Below are positions 23,273 through 33,796 of a stretch of 64,000 nucleotides of DNA, one piece after another; position 1 is the stretch's first letter; each line of letters begins with the position of its first letter. The DNA is taken from positions 1,179,336 through 1,243,335 of the forward strand of contig NC_079898.1 in assembly GCF_024868665.1 (NCBI RefSeq). Direction: 5' to 3'. A program made the position numbers and the translations under genes. The stretch is from Triplophysa rosa. Lineage: Eukaryota; Chordata; Actinopteri; Cypriniformes; Nemacheilidae. The notes beneath the pieces were generated by a model. It was not told where the DNA came from, did no database searches, and saw only the letters and a program-made list of their open reading frames with translations.

Positions 23273-23851
23273 ATATTAAAATCCCCTGCAATATCAAAAC
23301 AGTCAAACTCTGAGAGTGATCGATAACAGTTCTGTGAACTCTTCAACAAAGGCTGGAGAATATTTTGGAGGCCTGTAAATAATGATAAATAAAATGTGTG
23401 GTGCACCTTTCAGCACAATACCTAGATATTCAAATGACAAGTACTGACCAAATGACACTGGCTTGCATATTTAAATAGAGCAGCTACACCTCCACCTCTC
23501 CTAACTGCTCTGCTGACACTCATGAAAGTAAAGTTAGGAGGGGATTTTTCATTGAGGACTGTTGCACTGCAGCTGTCTCCTAGTCATGTTTCATTTAAAA
23601 ACATAAAATCAAGGTTTGTGGTTATTAATTCATTGATCAGAAATGATTTGTTTTTTAGTGAGCGAATTATTTAAAAATGCACATTTGATGCCATTACTTT
23701 TTATCCCTACAGCAATCTTAGTTGACGCATAATTTTTTCGCAGATTATCACGTGATAAAACAGAAATAGAGAAAACTATAGACACACTGGGTTCCCGCTT
23801 GTTCTGTAAACATTTGTCAATGTTGCTGCTATCATAGCTGGGACCTGGCAC
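23273..23851 (-). pseudogene. LINE ORF2 endonuclease fragment, minus strand
   Basis: On the minus strand, from 23851 downward, the frame begins at MPGPSYDSSNIDKCLQNKRE and continues, frameshifted, into apurinic endonuclease blocks: NLDFMFLNET, SRAVRRGGGVAALFK and a late AGDFNIHI(D) motif holding a catalytic Asp/Asn pair. Several stops break it. It is the 5' part of a CR1-type LINE ORF2 whose ORF1 lies further right. It is antisense to cfap36. Confidence 0.7.
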
Positions 23852-23854
23852 ATA

Positions 23855-24678
23855 TCACTGAGAGTCAGTGTTATCAGTTGTTTTTGATTCACCAGCAGAT
23901 GGAGGAGGGTTTGGGCCCTGGCGTTGTCGCAGTGGCTGGAGAGCTCTCACTGGAGGAGGATGGCGAGCTGGGCCAACAGGCTTTGGTGGTTGTGGGGCCC
24001 GCCGTTTTTTGGTTGATGTCTGGGGGATTTCAGCGAAAGAGTGGGATGCTTCCTCAATTTTCTGTGAGAAGTTTAGAAGTGGAGATGCTGGAGAGAGGGA
24101 TAATGTGTCTGGTGAGAGCGCCTGTGGCTCTGGTGTTTCCGGTGGCTGAAATATGTTGTCCTGGCTTTCCTGGCTGTTTTCCAGAAAATCGTCCTTGGGT
24201 GCTGAGTCTTGAAGCTGTACAATTGCATCACAGCCAGTCTGTAATGAGCTCTGTGGGCAAGGCTCTGCCAGGATGGTGTCCATGAGCAGTGCTTGTTGTG
24301 GCTGCATGGTGTTATCTATGTCCTTTTGGGGACATAGATAACTGAGCTGCACTCAGTGACTTTGATTGGAGGTAGCTGGGTGGGTGTTGTAGGGAGTGGG
24401 GGGGCTTGTTGGTTGTGGTTCGGGGCGTTTCATTTGTTGGGACTGTGTGGGTCTGGTCTGGTTGGTCTTGTTTTGTGGTCGATGTCGGACAACAGAGGAA
24501 TAAAGTTAATTATGCCATTACTACTTTTCCCTGGTTGTTCCTCTGTTGTCTGTTGTTGATCGCGGAATGGGACCGGGTTGGACCTGCACGGTTTCGGCGG
24601 GTGGGGCTTCCTGGGTCGCGGCTCGTGGGCTCTCCCTGTTCTTCGTGGACGTTGCTCGGTGGCTTTGGTCGGGGTCAC
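23855..24678 (-). pseudogene. Proline-rich LINE ORF1 C-terminal region (probable)
   Basis: An open minus-strand frame of 165 codons (24352-23855) is preceded by another (24678-24430). Both are rich in Pro, Gln and Arg (KKRRAPQPPKPVGPARHPPP). Position between SGNH remnants on the right and the endonuclease on the left, all on the minus strand, suggests the tail of ORF1. The assignment is by context, since low-complexity sequence is not diagnostic. Confidence 0.45.
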
Positions 24679-24679
24679 T

Positions 24680-25016
24680 GATTGCAGCTATGACACGTCA
24701 GAGGAGATCTGGCCCTCCCGGCTGAGCCTGGTTTCTCCCGAGGTTTTTTTTTTCTCCATTATTCATCATTGGAGTTGGGTTCCTCGCCACAGCAGAGCAG
24801 TGCAGTGTTGGCTTGCTCACCGGGAGACTGCATTTATTTATTTATTCATTTATTTATTAGATATTATTTATTATAATGATCTTGCTTGGTCTATAAACAC
24901 CATGCACTGTGCTGTGTTTTACCTTTCTGTGTTTTTCTTATTTACTCCTGTAAAGCTGCTTTGGAACAATGCACATTGTGAAAAGCGCTATATAAATAAA
25001 ACTGAATTGAATTTGG
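24680..25016 (+). repeat. 3' end of a LINE, plus strand
   Basis: It ends GTAAAGCTGCTTTGGAACAA, then AAAAGCGCTATATAAATAAA ACTGAATTGAATT, the standard 3' tail of a very common fish LINE family, preceded by its usual GGTTTCTCCCGAGG region. It is 5'-truncated and inserted in the opposite direction inside the minus-strand LINE. Confidence 0.7.
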
Positions 25017-25019
25017 GAT

Positions 25020-25495
25020 AAGTCAACCATATGACGACTCGGAAACTGTTGTGAAGTCCTGTGGTCACTCATACTTTGTCCAGGTGTGTGTGTGTGCGCC
25101 ATTCAGGTTGTGTGGATTGGCACACTCAGCTGAAGGATGATGGAGGGATATTAATAAGTAGATATTATAGTTTGTTTGGGTGGAGGCCATTCAGTTTAAA
25201 CAGTTGTCTATGGCCCCAGAAAAGATTGAAGTTGTCAATGAAGTTGACTCCTTTTATACTGCAGGTTCTTTGTAGCCATGTATTCAGCCCAAGCAACCAT
25301 GAAAACATGTTAGTTCCCCTTGCTGGGAGTGGTCCACTGATGAACGACTGAACTTTAAGTCTTCAAAGTGTTTCAGTGAGTTCACTGAAATCCTTTTTAA
25401 GGAGTTCTGACTGCTCTTTCCGAATATCAAAGACGCACTTTCTCTGGATGTGTTCCATGACTCTGGAACGATCTCCCTCTTGCCACAAGATCAGC
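25020..25495 (-). pseudogene. LINE ORF1 SGNH domain, C-terminal part, minus strand
   Basis: Minus-strand reading shows KKDFSELTETL, then the GPL-type block with stops and shifts (near 25335) down to 25020. It continues the SGNH domain interrupted by the L2-tail insertion at 25500-25734. It is heavily degraded, so the end is approximate. Confidence 0.5.
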
Positions 25496-25499
25496 AGAT

Positions 25500-25734
25500 T
25501 CTGTAGGATTCTGTCAACATCTGACCCATTAGTACAGTCTTCTACTTCTTTTCTACTTTCCTACCTCCCCCCAAAAAATCTTAGCTTCGTATTCTGTGAT
25601 AGGCTGACTGAGACCACTTGTACTGCACCTATGTATTGTTGTACTTTTGTTGCACAAATTGCTTGTACTGTTTTTCCCCTACTTTGTACGTCGCTTTGGA
25701 TAAAAGCGTCTGCTAAATGACTAAATGTAAATGT
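25500..25734 (+). repeat. L2-tail SINE or truncated L2, plus strand
   Basis: It ends CGCTTTGGATAAAAGCGTCT GCTAAATGACTAAATGTAAA, the fish L2 tail. The 5' boundary near CTGTAGGATTCTG is approximate. It splits the SGNH coding region of the minus-strand LINE. Confidence 0.75.
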
Positions 25735-26358
25735 CATTCCTCCCTTCATGGATTATGATTCGATTTGCAGTCTTGTGCTTCATTGGAATATTCCGAAGTT
25801 CCCTGTTCACATCAGAGACGGTTGCTTGAGGAAAGCAGCATGTATTTGTATTCCTGCTCCGGATGTTTCTGATAATAGAGTCACTCACTATCAGAGTCCT
25901 GGGCTCTGCTGCGCTCTGAGCTGAATGCCGCTGTCTGCTCGACCTTGTGTGCCTGTTTGTAGCTATGTTAGCTGCTGGCTGATACAATCTAGGTTCATTC
26001 ACATTTGGGGTTTCCTCCACCTCATTAATCAATGCTTCAAATCTGTTCTCAAGGTGTATAGGGGGTGGTAGAATACCAGTGTTTGCAAGCCTTGTTAAAG
26101 CCGTATCTGGGGTAGAGGATTCTATGGCAGCAATATGAGATACACGTGACTATTTGTGCCATCGATTAATGTGTCGATCAGTTTTGGCTTGTTCCTGTTG
26201 AGATTCTCTAAATTCACAGGCCTCACCGGCTGTATGCAGAGGGTCTGTTGAGTGTTCATCCTGTTTTGGAAACCCAGCAAGTAACTTTGTTTCAAGAACC
26301 GCAATCCTTTGTTTAAGTCTGTGGCAGTTTGTGCAGCAATTAGATTCCACCACCGCAT
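25735..26358 (-). pseudogene. LINE ORF1: Cys finger, coiled coil, SGNH start
   Basis: The minus strand holds VESNCCTNCHRLKQRIAVLE (Cys pair then heptad-like helix), and further on LIVSDSIIRNIRSRNTN and NRIIIHEGRNDIYI. SDSIIRN is the Ser block and HEGRNDI the Asn block of an SGNH esterase. The order is the same as in the plus-strand LINE at 6551-7371, but sequence divergence suggests another subfamily. A frameshift separates the two frames near 26120. Confidence 0.75.
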
Positions 26359-26754
26359 TTACTTTATCGTCTGTTTGAATGTATACAGCTGTGTTTTTCT
26401 GTATCTGGAATGTAAGCTACTGGTAGTAGGAGGCAAAAGTCCCCTTTTTTCATAGTATTATTCCAGTCCTGAAGAGTTTTTTGTTTTATTCTTTGTGCAA
26501 AAAATGTGTTGTTTGAATACACCACTTAAATGATTTTAACTTTGATATTGTAGACAGCGCTTGTCTTTTTATGCCTGAATCTCTCAACTCTAGCCCGCTG
26601 AGTGAGGCGCAGTTAAGATGAGCTTGACGTGTTAACTCGCGTTAAGTACAGAGTTACGATCTGTGAATATACTGCCACTCAGTGGTAAACTATAGCAAAC
26701 ACAAGACGGCGAGGGCGGAAGGATTATTCTGTTTGAGTACCATCTGTATGTTTC

Positions 26755-26810
26755 ACTGTTAAACAGTAGGGCACGCTGTTACACATCTTCTGAAAAAGTA
26801 TAGCATATAC
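26755..26810. repeat. Short dispersed repeat, copy 2
   Basis: Matches 2935-2995 (AGTAGGG...GCTGTTACACATC...CTGAAAAAGTA...AGCAT) and is cut at 26811 by the start of DIRS copy 2. Confidence 0.5.
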
Positions 26811-27903
26811 AGAAAACGTCTTGGTTACGGATGTAACCTCAGTTCCCTTTCTGTCGGTCTCTCGACGTTGTGTCGAGCCGACAGATGGGGTTCGCTCTTG
26901 AGAACCTATCAACTTCTGACTAGTTTAGAAAAGGCCAATGAAATTGGCGAATGAAATTTGCATGCCTGACTCCGCCCCCCGGATATCATAAAATAAAAGG
27001 TATGAAAGGGAGACGGCGTGCTGCATTCATTCACCTTTTGGTCTGAGGAGCCTGAGCATCCCTCGACCACTGCGGCGGGCGGCCAGCGTTGGGGCAGAAG
27101 GACACAGGGAACTGATCTATCAGGGAACTGAGGTTACATCCGTAACCAAGACGTTCCCGTTCTGTCGGTCTCTCGACGTTGTGTCGAGCCGACAGATGGG
27201 GTTCCTATGGAAAATGCCACAGCGCTGTGCCGCGTCACAATCTCTAGCGGAGCGACGCTGACTGGCCTGGGCTAGTCAGGTGTGAGCGCTAGCGCGAAAT
27301 TGTTACCGTCCAGTGGAGGGGTAGGGGGTCCCAGCGCTTTTTAGAAAAAGGTGGGAAGCCCCTGCCACCGGCCGTCATGGGCGGAGGCCTTGATTCTCTA
27401 ACAGCGAGAAGCCGCCCGGCACCGTAAGGGCCACTGGGTAAGCATTAATCCCCCGGGGGAAAAACGCTACAGAGACCACTACCTACCATAGGAAGGAATT
27501 AGTGGAGACACCACATGGTCTCACCATCAGGGGAGAACTCATGGGAAAACGTGCGGACTGAAGGAGTTAACCGCAAGGTGGAGGTCCACCTAGGGAGGTC
27601 ATGGGTTGCCGAGGTGGGAACCATTCATGAGGATACATCAGACGGAACCGCCCACGGGGGGGGGGGGATGGTGGAATGGGGGGGTTACCACGTCTGGAGC
27701 ACTAGGTCCGGTTAGGGCTATGTGGTAGATAACTCAACTGTTCCCCGGCCTAAAGGGGCAGGGCTGCTCTGCCCAGCCTGCCCCCAGGAAGGTGCTAGTG
27801 ATGGATGGAATGCCTGTTCTTTACCCAGTGGGGAAAGAAGGGAGGCGTAAATAGCCGCTGATCCCCCTAGAGGAAGGGGGAAGGGCTTTCGCTGGCGTAC
27901 GCC

Positions 27904-28695
27904 CTACCGGCTGCCGGTCCTACACGTTGCCCTGCAGGACGCGGGCTGACACCGGTTCCAAGCATAGGTATTAGAACCTCGTGAAGGTGTTGGGCGTAGC
28001 TCATCCTGCAGCTCTGCAGATGTCTGCCAGAGAGGTGCCCTGAGCCAGTGCCCATGAGGAGTGAGCCTCACTCCTAACAGGCAGGGGCGATCTTGAGATC
28101 GGTATGCCGTAGCGACGGCATCCACGATCCAGTGCACCAGCCTCTGTTTGGAGACAGCCCTCCCCTTCTGCTGACCTCCAAAACAGACAAAGAGCTGCTC
28201 AGAGCATCTGAAGCTCTGCGTGCGGTCCAAGTAGAGGCGCAGTGCGCGTACTGGACACAACATGGATGGGGTTGGGTCTTCCTCCCTGGTGGGGCGCACC
28301 TGCAGGTTCACCACCTGGTCTCTAGGGGGAGTGGTTGGAACTTTGGGCACGTAGCCGGGCCGGGGTCTCAGGATAACGTGAGAATCACCGGGCCCGAGTT
28401 CTAGGCAATCTGTGGACACGGAGCGTGCTTGTAGGTCCCCTACCCTCTTGGAGGTGAGCGCCATCAGGAGAGCCGTCTTTATCGTGAGGTGAGAAAGAGT
28501 GGCAGCTATGAGGGGGTCGAAGGGGGGGGGCCTCTTGAGGCCCGCCACCTAGGTCGCAAAAGGGTACTGAGCGCAGATGAGGTGGTCGCTTTCTCGCGCC
28601 CCTTAGGAACCTACTGACCAGGTCGTGCTGTCCCAGAGGCTTTCCAGCAACTAGGTTGTGATGTCCCAGAGGCTTCCCAGCAACTGGGTCGTGAT
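27904..28695 (-). pseudogene. DIRS copy 2 tyrosine recombinase, damaged
   Basis: The minus strand reads GQHDLVSRFLRGARK, then ALTSKRVGDLQARSV with box I Arg intact, CPVRALRLYLDRTQSF and VHWIVDAVATAYRSQD. Box II should follow as HSTRG-type; instead GVRLTPHG appears, so the H-x-x-R segment is deleted and the frame shifts before the Tyr region. It cannot recombine. The damage is complementary to copy 1, which keeps box II but lost box I. Confidence 0.8.
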
Positions 28696-28719
28696 GAGTG
28701 AGGGGAGTGAGGGCAGCTT

Positions 28720-29336
28720 CCACGATCTTCGTGAAGACTCGTGGGGACAGGGACAGACCGAAAGGGAGGACTCTGTACTGATATGCCCACCCTCGAAGGC
28801 GGGACATGAAAGTAAGCTTCCTTCAGGTCGATTGCCATGAACCAATCTTGACATCTGGTAGACGCCAGGATGTGCTTCTGCGTGAGCATCCTAAACGGCA
28901 GCTTGAGTGGGTGCCTGTTCAGGTTATGCAGATCTAGCAACCTCCCTTTTTGGGGACGATGAAGTATAGGCTGCAGAACCCGTTGAACATCTTTGCCAGA
29001 GGGACGAGCACGATCGCTTGCCAGAGGGGTGGTGACCCTGGCCCGAAGCACGGGAGCATCCTTGCTTCTGACTGAGGTAAGAGGATGTCCCGAACTTGAG
29101 CGGGCGTCTGGTAAGTTGTATCGCATAGCCGAGACGGATCGTATCCTGTAGCTCCGTGACAGTTTAGGGGCTCTAGTCAGGCTCCCAGAGACCGAGACAG
29201 GGGCTAGGGGTATGATCTGCTTCATCGACCTCCCAGGGGGTGGTTCGATGGTGAGCAGTGTGGATCCCTTGCCGTGGGGATGCCCCCGGGGAGGAGATTG
29301 GCTCTGCTGCTTACCTGCCTGGCGATGATGTAGCAC
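28720..29336 (-). pseudogene. DIRS copy 2 reverse transcriptase, truncated
   Basis: Minus-strand blocks are LHNLNRHPLKLPFRMLTQKH, CQDWFMAIDLKEAYFHV and YQYRVLPFGLSLSPRVFTKI VEAALTPL. AIDLKEAY supplies the first catalytic Asp. The YLDD box and RNase H that follow in copy 3 are missing: VEAALTPL runs straight into recombinase sequence. A frameshift lies near 28800. Confidence 0.8.
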
Positions 29337-29636
29337 AACGCACTGTCGATTGAGAGTGCTGAGGGCTACTGATTATCCTCGACATTGGGTCTCGCCGTGA
29401 CACAACGTCGAGTTGCCGAACACCGTCGTGTAGAGGGTGAGAGTGGCTGTGATACACACCCAGAGAGAGTGGACTCTTAATAGAGTGGGCCGTTGGGATG
29501 GGGCAGGAACCGTCCCGGATCGACCACCCAGCGTGAATGGTTGGGGTCTGGCCCGATGATATTTTCGATCTTCCCATGAGGGCTGCTGCTTTTGCCGCGG
29601 CTGCTGACGGGGCGATGGTCTCCTCTTCGATGTCTC

Positions 29637-30960
29637 TTACGGGGGGCCTCCTGAGTGGGGGGCGCCAGAGCCGGAGGGCGTCGAAGAGGACCAGGGCTGC
29701 TGGGAAGCAGACGGTGCTTGGGACTCGACGGCCGAGTCGCGGCGCGGGAGGATATGCTTGATATCCTCTGTCTGCTTCTTTACTGTCGAGAACTGCGGGT
29801 CGACAGAATCACCAAACAGCCCCCCCCCTTGCGAGATGGGTGTGTCAAGAAAGCAGACCTTCTCGGCGTTACTCATCTGTGCAAGTTTCGGCCAGAGGTG
29901 TCTCTCATGGACCACAAGTGTGGACATCGCCCGACCCAGGGCCCGCGCGGTCACCTTGGTCGCCCATAGAGCGAGGTCGGTGGCGGCGCGGTGTTCCTGC
30001 ATAAGTGCTGGGTCGGTCTTACCCTCGTGGAGCTCTCTCAACGCCTTGGCCTGGCAGGAGCCATAGCGTGGAGAGAGGAGGCAGCTTGGCCCGCAGCAAT
30101 GTAAGTTCTCGACACGAGAGATGCCGAGACCCTACATGCTTTGGACGGGAGTCTAGGTTGAGCCCCCCAAGTGGCCACCGCCTGCGGGCACAAGTGCACC
30201 ACGGTGGCACACTCCATCTGGGGGACATCGACGTATCCTCTAGCTGCCTCACCCTCGAGGGAAGAGAGGGTGACAGAACTTGTTAGACGTGAACGTGTCG
30301 GAGAGGGGGCATTCCAGGTCTTACTAAGTTCCTCATGCACTTCCGGAAAACACGGCACTGGGGGCGGCCGCGGCTTGATGCTGCGCTCAAGCCCGAGGCA
30401 CCATGTAACCAACCGTGAGCGCTGGGAGAGGCAGTGCAGTCACTGCAACCCAAAGATCACTGCGGCGCGGGAAAGCATGGCTGACATTTTGACGTCCGCT
30501 TCTTCCTGGGCTCGACCCCCCGAGGGAGGGATCTCCGATGAATCGCTGGAGTCGGATGGCAGTACTTCACCCCCCGATGCTTCAAGGGACATCTCATCAT
30601 TATCACACACCATTTCCGAATACGTGGTCCTGGGGAACGGTCAGACGAGCAAGACGAGGTGCGAATGGTCCGTGAGCCAGTGGCTGGCGGATTAACGCTC
30701 ACAGTGATCCTCATATCACCCTCGCTGCTTGCCGTAGCGGATGGCAGGGCCGTAGTCCTGCCGTCACGGAACGGGGAGCAGACGAGGTGGTGGCTGAGTC
30801 CCGTGGGAACACAGCCACCCGTGATCAATGTCTGAATCGTCAACCGCCTGCAGTGCGGGCAGGATGTATCCACAAGGGCTGCCCCAGCGTACTAGAAGCA
30901 GACCTCGTGTCTGTCCCCCTCCTCGATGAGTGTGTTGCACCCACGAGAACAGCGGGACAT
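29637..30960 (-). pseudogene. DIRS copy 2 gag-like gene, frameshifted
   Basis: Minus strand, starting at ATG 30960 (MSRCSRGCNTL-type start as in copy 3). It includes DTSCPHCRRLTIQTL, EVHEELSKTWNAPSPTRS, ATDLALWATKVTARALGR and FLDTPISQGGGLFGDS. Three or more frame changes break it. The order of blocks matches copies 1 and 3. Confidence 0.75.
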
Positions 30961-31335
30961 GCCACGCTGGAGAAGTTTGCTCTTTTAGAGAAAAAAACTC
31001 GAACACTTCTGGCACTGCCGAGACGCCCAGGGGAAGTCGCTGCAGGAAGGTACAGTCCGCTGCATCACGTCATAAGGTTCCAGCAGTAATTCGGCGTAGA
31101 GTTGAAGTCTTGAAGTCGATCAGTGTGAAGGCTCCGAAGAACAAAAGGTGAATGAATGCAGCACGCCGTCTCCCTTTTATACCCGGATATCCGGGGGCGG
31201 AGTCCGGCATGCAAATTTCATTCGCCAATTTCATTGGCCTTTTCTAAACTAGTCAGAAGTTGATAGGTTCTCAAGAGCGAACTCCATCTGTCGGCTCGAC
31301 ACAACGTCGAGAGACCGACAGAAAGGGAACCTCAA

Positions 31336-31472
31336 ATTTGAAAGTTTTGTGAAAATGATCAATAATGCTCTCAGGGAAGGAGTAAAGTAATTGTAACAGT
31401 ATTGTCACTTTCATGCAACTGGCTGCAGAACTTCAACTTTTAATAAATCCAACTGAAGTGAACAAACACACT
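31336..31472. other. cfap36 intron 2, right flank of DIRS copy 2
   Basis: No feature recognised. Confidence 0.4.
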
Positions 31473-32355
31473 CAGTGTTTCCCATTCATTACTTTGTCTT
31501 TCCTTAGTTTCAAAACAAACCAAAAATATTTTACACTTCTCATAAAACAAAATCTCTACGTGTTTTTATGGCGTTGTTTAGGCAAGGCATCTTCCATACG
31601 CAGTCAGCACATGCAGGGGCGCGATTTGTAACTATATTTAGCGACTTTTGTTCTGTGCATCGCATCAAACCTAGTGACTTTCTGGATAAACCTTAACTTT
31701 CATTCAGTGGTTTAAATGTTGCCAATACTACCCCGCGAGCGCATGGTGAAGCGGGACATTGAATCGTGAATGAATGAGTACTAAACAGTGTGTCCAAAAA
31801 CCTGTCACTGTTACTGACTGTTTGCAAATATAGACATGTACACATTTGTAAATATGCACGTTGTTGCCCAGACAGAGACTGCGCTGTGTCAGAGAATATA
31901 TCCAAAATCACCACTCTTTAGAGTGTATGTTGATTCTGTTTAACGGTGTTGTGGTTATAAATCAGAACTGTCAACATAAACAAAAAAGAAATGAGAATGG
32001 CTTAATTGGCCAAGAAGCTCCCTGTTGAAAAAATCAGCATATGCTGGGTTAGGTATATTTTGATGCTGGTTTGCTGGTTTGTGCTGGTTTAAGCTGGTCA
32101 CATGCAGGTTTACACTGGTCATGTGCTGGTTCCTCACCAGCTTAAACCAGCACATGACCAGCTAAGGACCAGCACATGACCAGTTTAAACCAACATGTGA
32201 CCAGCTTAAACCAGTATCAAAACATACCTAACCCAGCATATGCTGTTTTTTTCAACAGGGCTGTATTACAATACAGAATGTTCAGAGAGTAGAAGCGAGA
32301 AACGATTCTGAAGTGGCATGCAAACACTAGTATGTTAAGTAGTGTGTGGGAAACA
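31473..32355. repeat. Candidate hAT-like element ending beside cfap36 exon 3
   Basis: CAGTGTTTCCCATTCATT at the left and GTGTGGGAAACACTG at the right are inverted ends of hAT type. A clean 8-bp duplication is not seen (AACACACT versus ACACTGTT), so the boundaries are tentative. It contains the palindromic MITE at 32021-32260. The right end stops only about 40 bp before exon 3. Confidence 0.4.
32021..32260. repeat. Palindromic MITE with CCAGCACATGACCAG repeats
   Basis: CCTGTTGAAAAAATCAGCAT at the left is inverted at the right (CAGCATATGC...TTTCAACAGGG). The interior is made of TGCTGGTTTAAGCTGG-type units in both directions, so the whole 240 bp can fold into a hairpin. A well-known kind of fish repeat. 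Confidence 0.75.
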
Positions 32356-32394
32356 CTGACACTGTTCAGTAACCCTGTGTGTTGTGATATTGAG

Positions 32395-32493
32395 GTGGAG
32401 AGGTTACTGGAGAACTACATGCAGGAGGTGGGGATTACCGAGGAGCAGTTTCTAGAAGCTTCATCCGCTCTTACAGCTAAGAAAACTTTACAG
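32395..32493 (+). CDS. cfap36: cfap36 exon 3
   Basis: It reads VERLLENYMQEVGITEEQFL then EASSALTAKKTLQ and ends at CAG|GTAACA. LLE.Y..E.GI.E.QF is conserved in CFAP36. Phase 0 on both sides. The acceptor is ATATTGAG with a poor pyrimidine tract; the alternative AG at 32369 would shift the frame, so 32394 is preferred. The hAT-like end nearby may have altered the branch point region. Confidence 0.9.
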
Positions 32494-33401
32494 GTAACAT
32501 CATGTTTTATTCCCCAAACAGCCGCTTCAAGACATCTGAGAATAGTCATATGGAATCCGTTATCCATTTCATTCAGTTATTGGGAACACAGTTATTCTTC
32601 AGTCCTGTGCTCATGATGTGCTAATAACCTACTGCAACACGTTCAGTCAAAGTCCTGTCAAAGTGAACACAGCCAAAGTAACTCATCTGTTCGTTTCTTG
32701 ATCTTAACCTCATGTGCTTCTGCCAGCTTTACTATGGATTTAGATCTTTAGTTGTTAATGAAACAGATTTGGTGGCTCAAGCACTGCTGGCATGATTCCA
32801 TCTCACAGTAAAAGCAAATCCATGTGTGTGTTTCAAATCACAGACTGATCACAGAACAGATTTGTGTCTAAGAATGATATTGCATATATCAAGAGACGCT
32901 TCACCTCAGCAATAGCATCTGCTGATGTAAATCCTATGTAAATAAATGCTGCTAAAGTTAGCATGCGAGTTAAAAGCGCATTAGCAAACTGGGTTAGTGA
33001 GACGATTGACATACCTCTGGTGCTCACAGATGTACAATCTGCAGGTCTGAGGCCAGAGAGAAATCTGAGCGGTGTGTTAAAGCCAGTCCTTCATCCTGTG
33101 ATCCTGAGCTTGTCCAACATTATAGTTGATTTTTATTACGTTTCAATGCACGGCTCTCAGGATGCTGTGTAATATTCTGTAACTGTGAAGATAAGTGGGA
33201 TAATGTATAGATTTTCCTCATGTTGGTTATTCTCTCTTTTTACATGGAGACAGACAGAGGGAAATTGTGTTATTAATTACTCGTTCTTGAGCCGTTCCAC
33301 AGACCTTTGCTTATCTTCGGAACACAAATGAAGTTGTCATGCTTCGTTAGTGCTGGTTCCTGCATCTGCACCATGTAGGTGGACCCGCATTGTAAGCTGA
33401 T
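32494..33401. other. cfap36 intron 3, 5' part
   Basis: No gene or repeat recognised. Confidence 0.4.
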
Positions 33402-33668
33402 ACCCTTATAGCACACAAACATCTGGCAGACGTCTATTTGATGTCTACATTTACATCTGCAAGACATCTGTTTGCTCATCTGCAATCTCATCTCTGAGAC
33501 GTCTGCTGTCAGATGTCATATAGACATCTAGGAGGCGTCTTTAAGATGTGAATTATTTAGAATGGATGTAAATCTGCTCTTTCTAAGATGTTTAGCAGAT
33601 GTTTTCACACATTAGATGTTTTCCAGATCTTTAGCAGATGTCTTACAGATGTACCTGTGCTGGCTGGG
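33402..33668. repeat. CAGACGTCT-rich dispersed repeat, copy 2
   Basis: Starts TATAGCACACAAACATCTGG and ends GCTGGCTGGGTA. It is the same family and orientation as 18333-18575 and is somewhat longer in the middle. Confidence 0.65.
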
Positions 33669-33796
33669 TATGGATCAATAAAAGCATTAATTTTGTTTTA
33701 TTGCACGCTATAGTATTCTCGTTGCTTCATAAATTTAAGGTTAACCCACTGGAGTCACATGGAATATATTAAGGATGTTTTTGCGATTAGAGTGTA

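Larger units (their letters stand above)
26811..31335 (-). mobile_element. DIRS-type retrotransposon, copy 2 (minus)
   Basis: It lies antisense in cfap36 intron 2. The termini are inverted repeats of about 200 bp: 26842-27045 and 31141-31335 are complementary, from GTTCCCTTTCTGTCGGTCTC through a TATA-containing promoter. The left side carries a second inverted pair (26816-26847 versus 27125-27155) and another terminal motif at 27150-27210, consistent with the split inverted repeat plus internal complementary region of DIRS. The gene order on the minus strand is gag (30960-29637), RT (about 29336-28720) and recombinase (28695-27904). The RT catalytic core and all RNase H are deleted at about 28700. 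Confidence 0.88.

Noticed and set aside
32370..32394. Upstream acceptor (GTTCAG at 32364-32369) for cfap36 exon 3
   Set aside because: Would add 25 nt, break the frame and introduce a stop; the acceptor at 32394 preserves phase 0.
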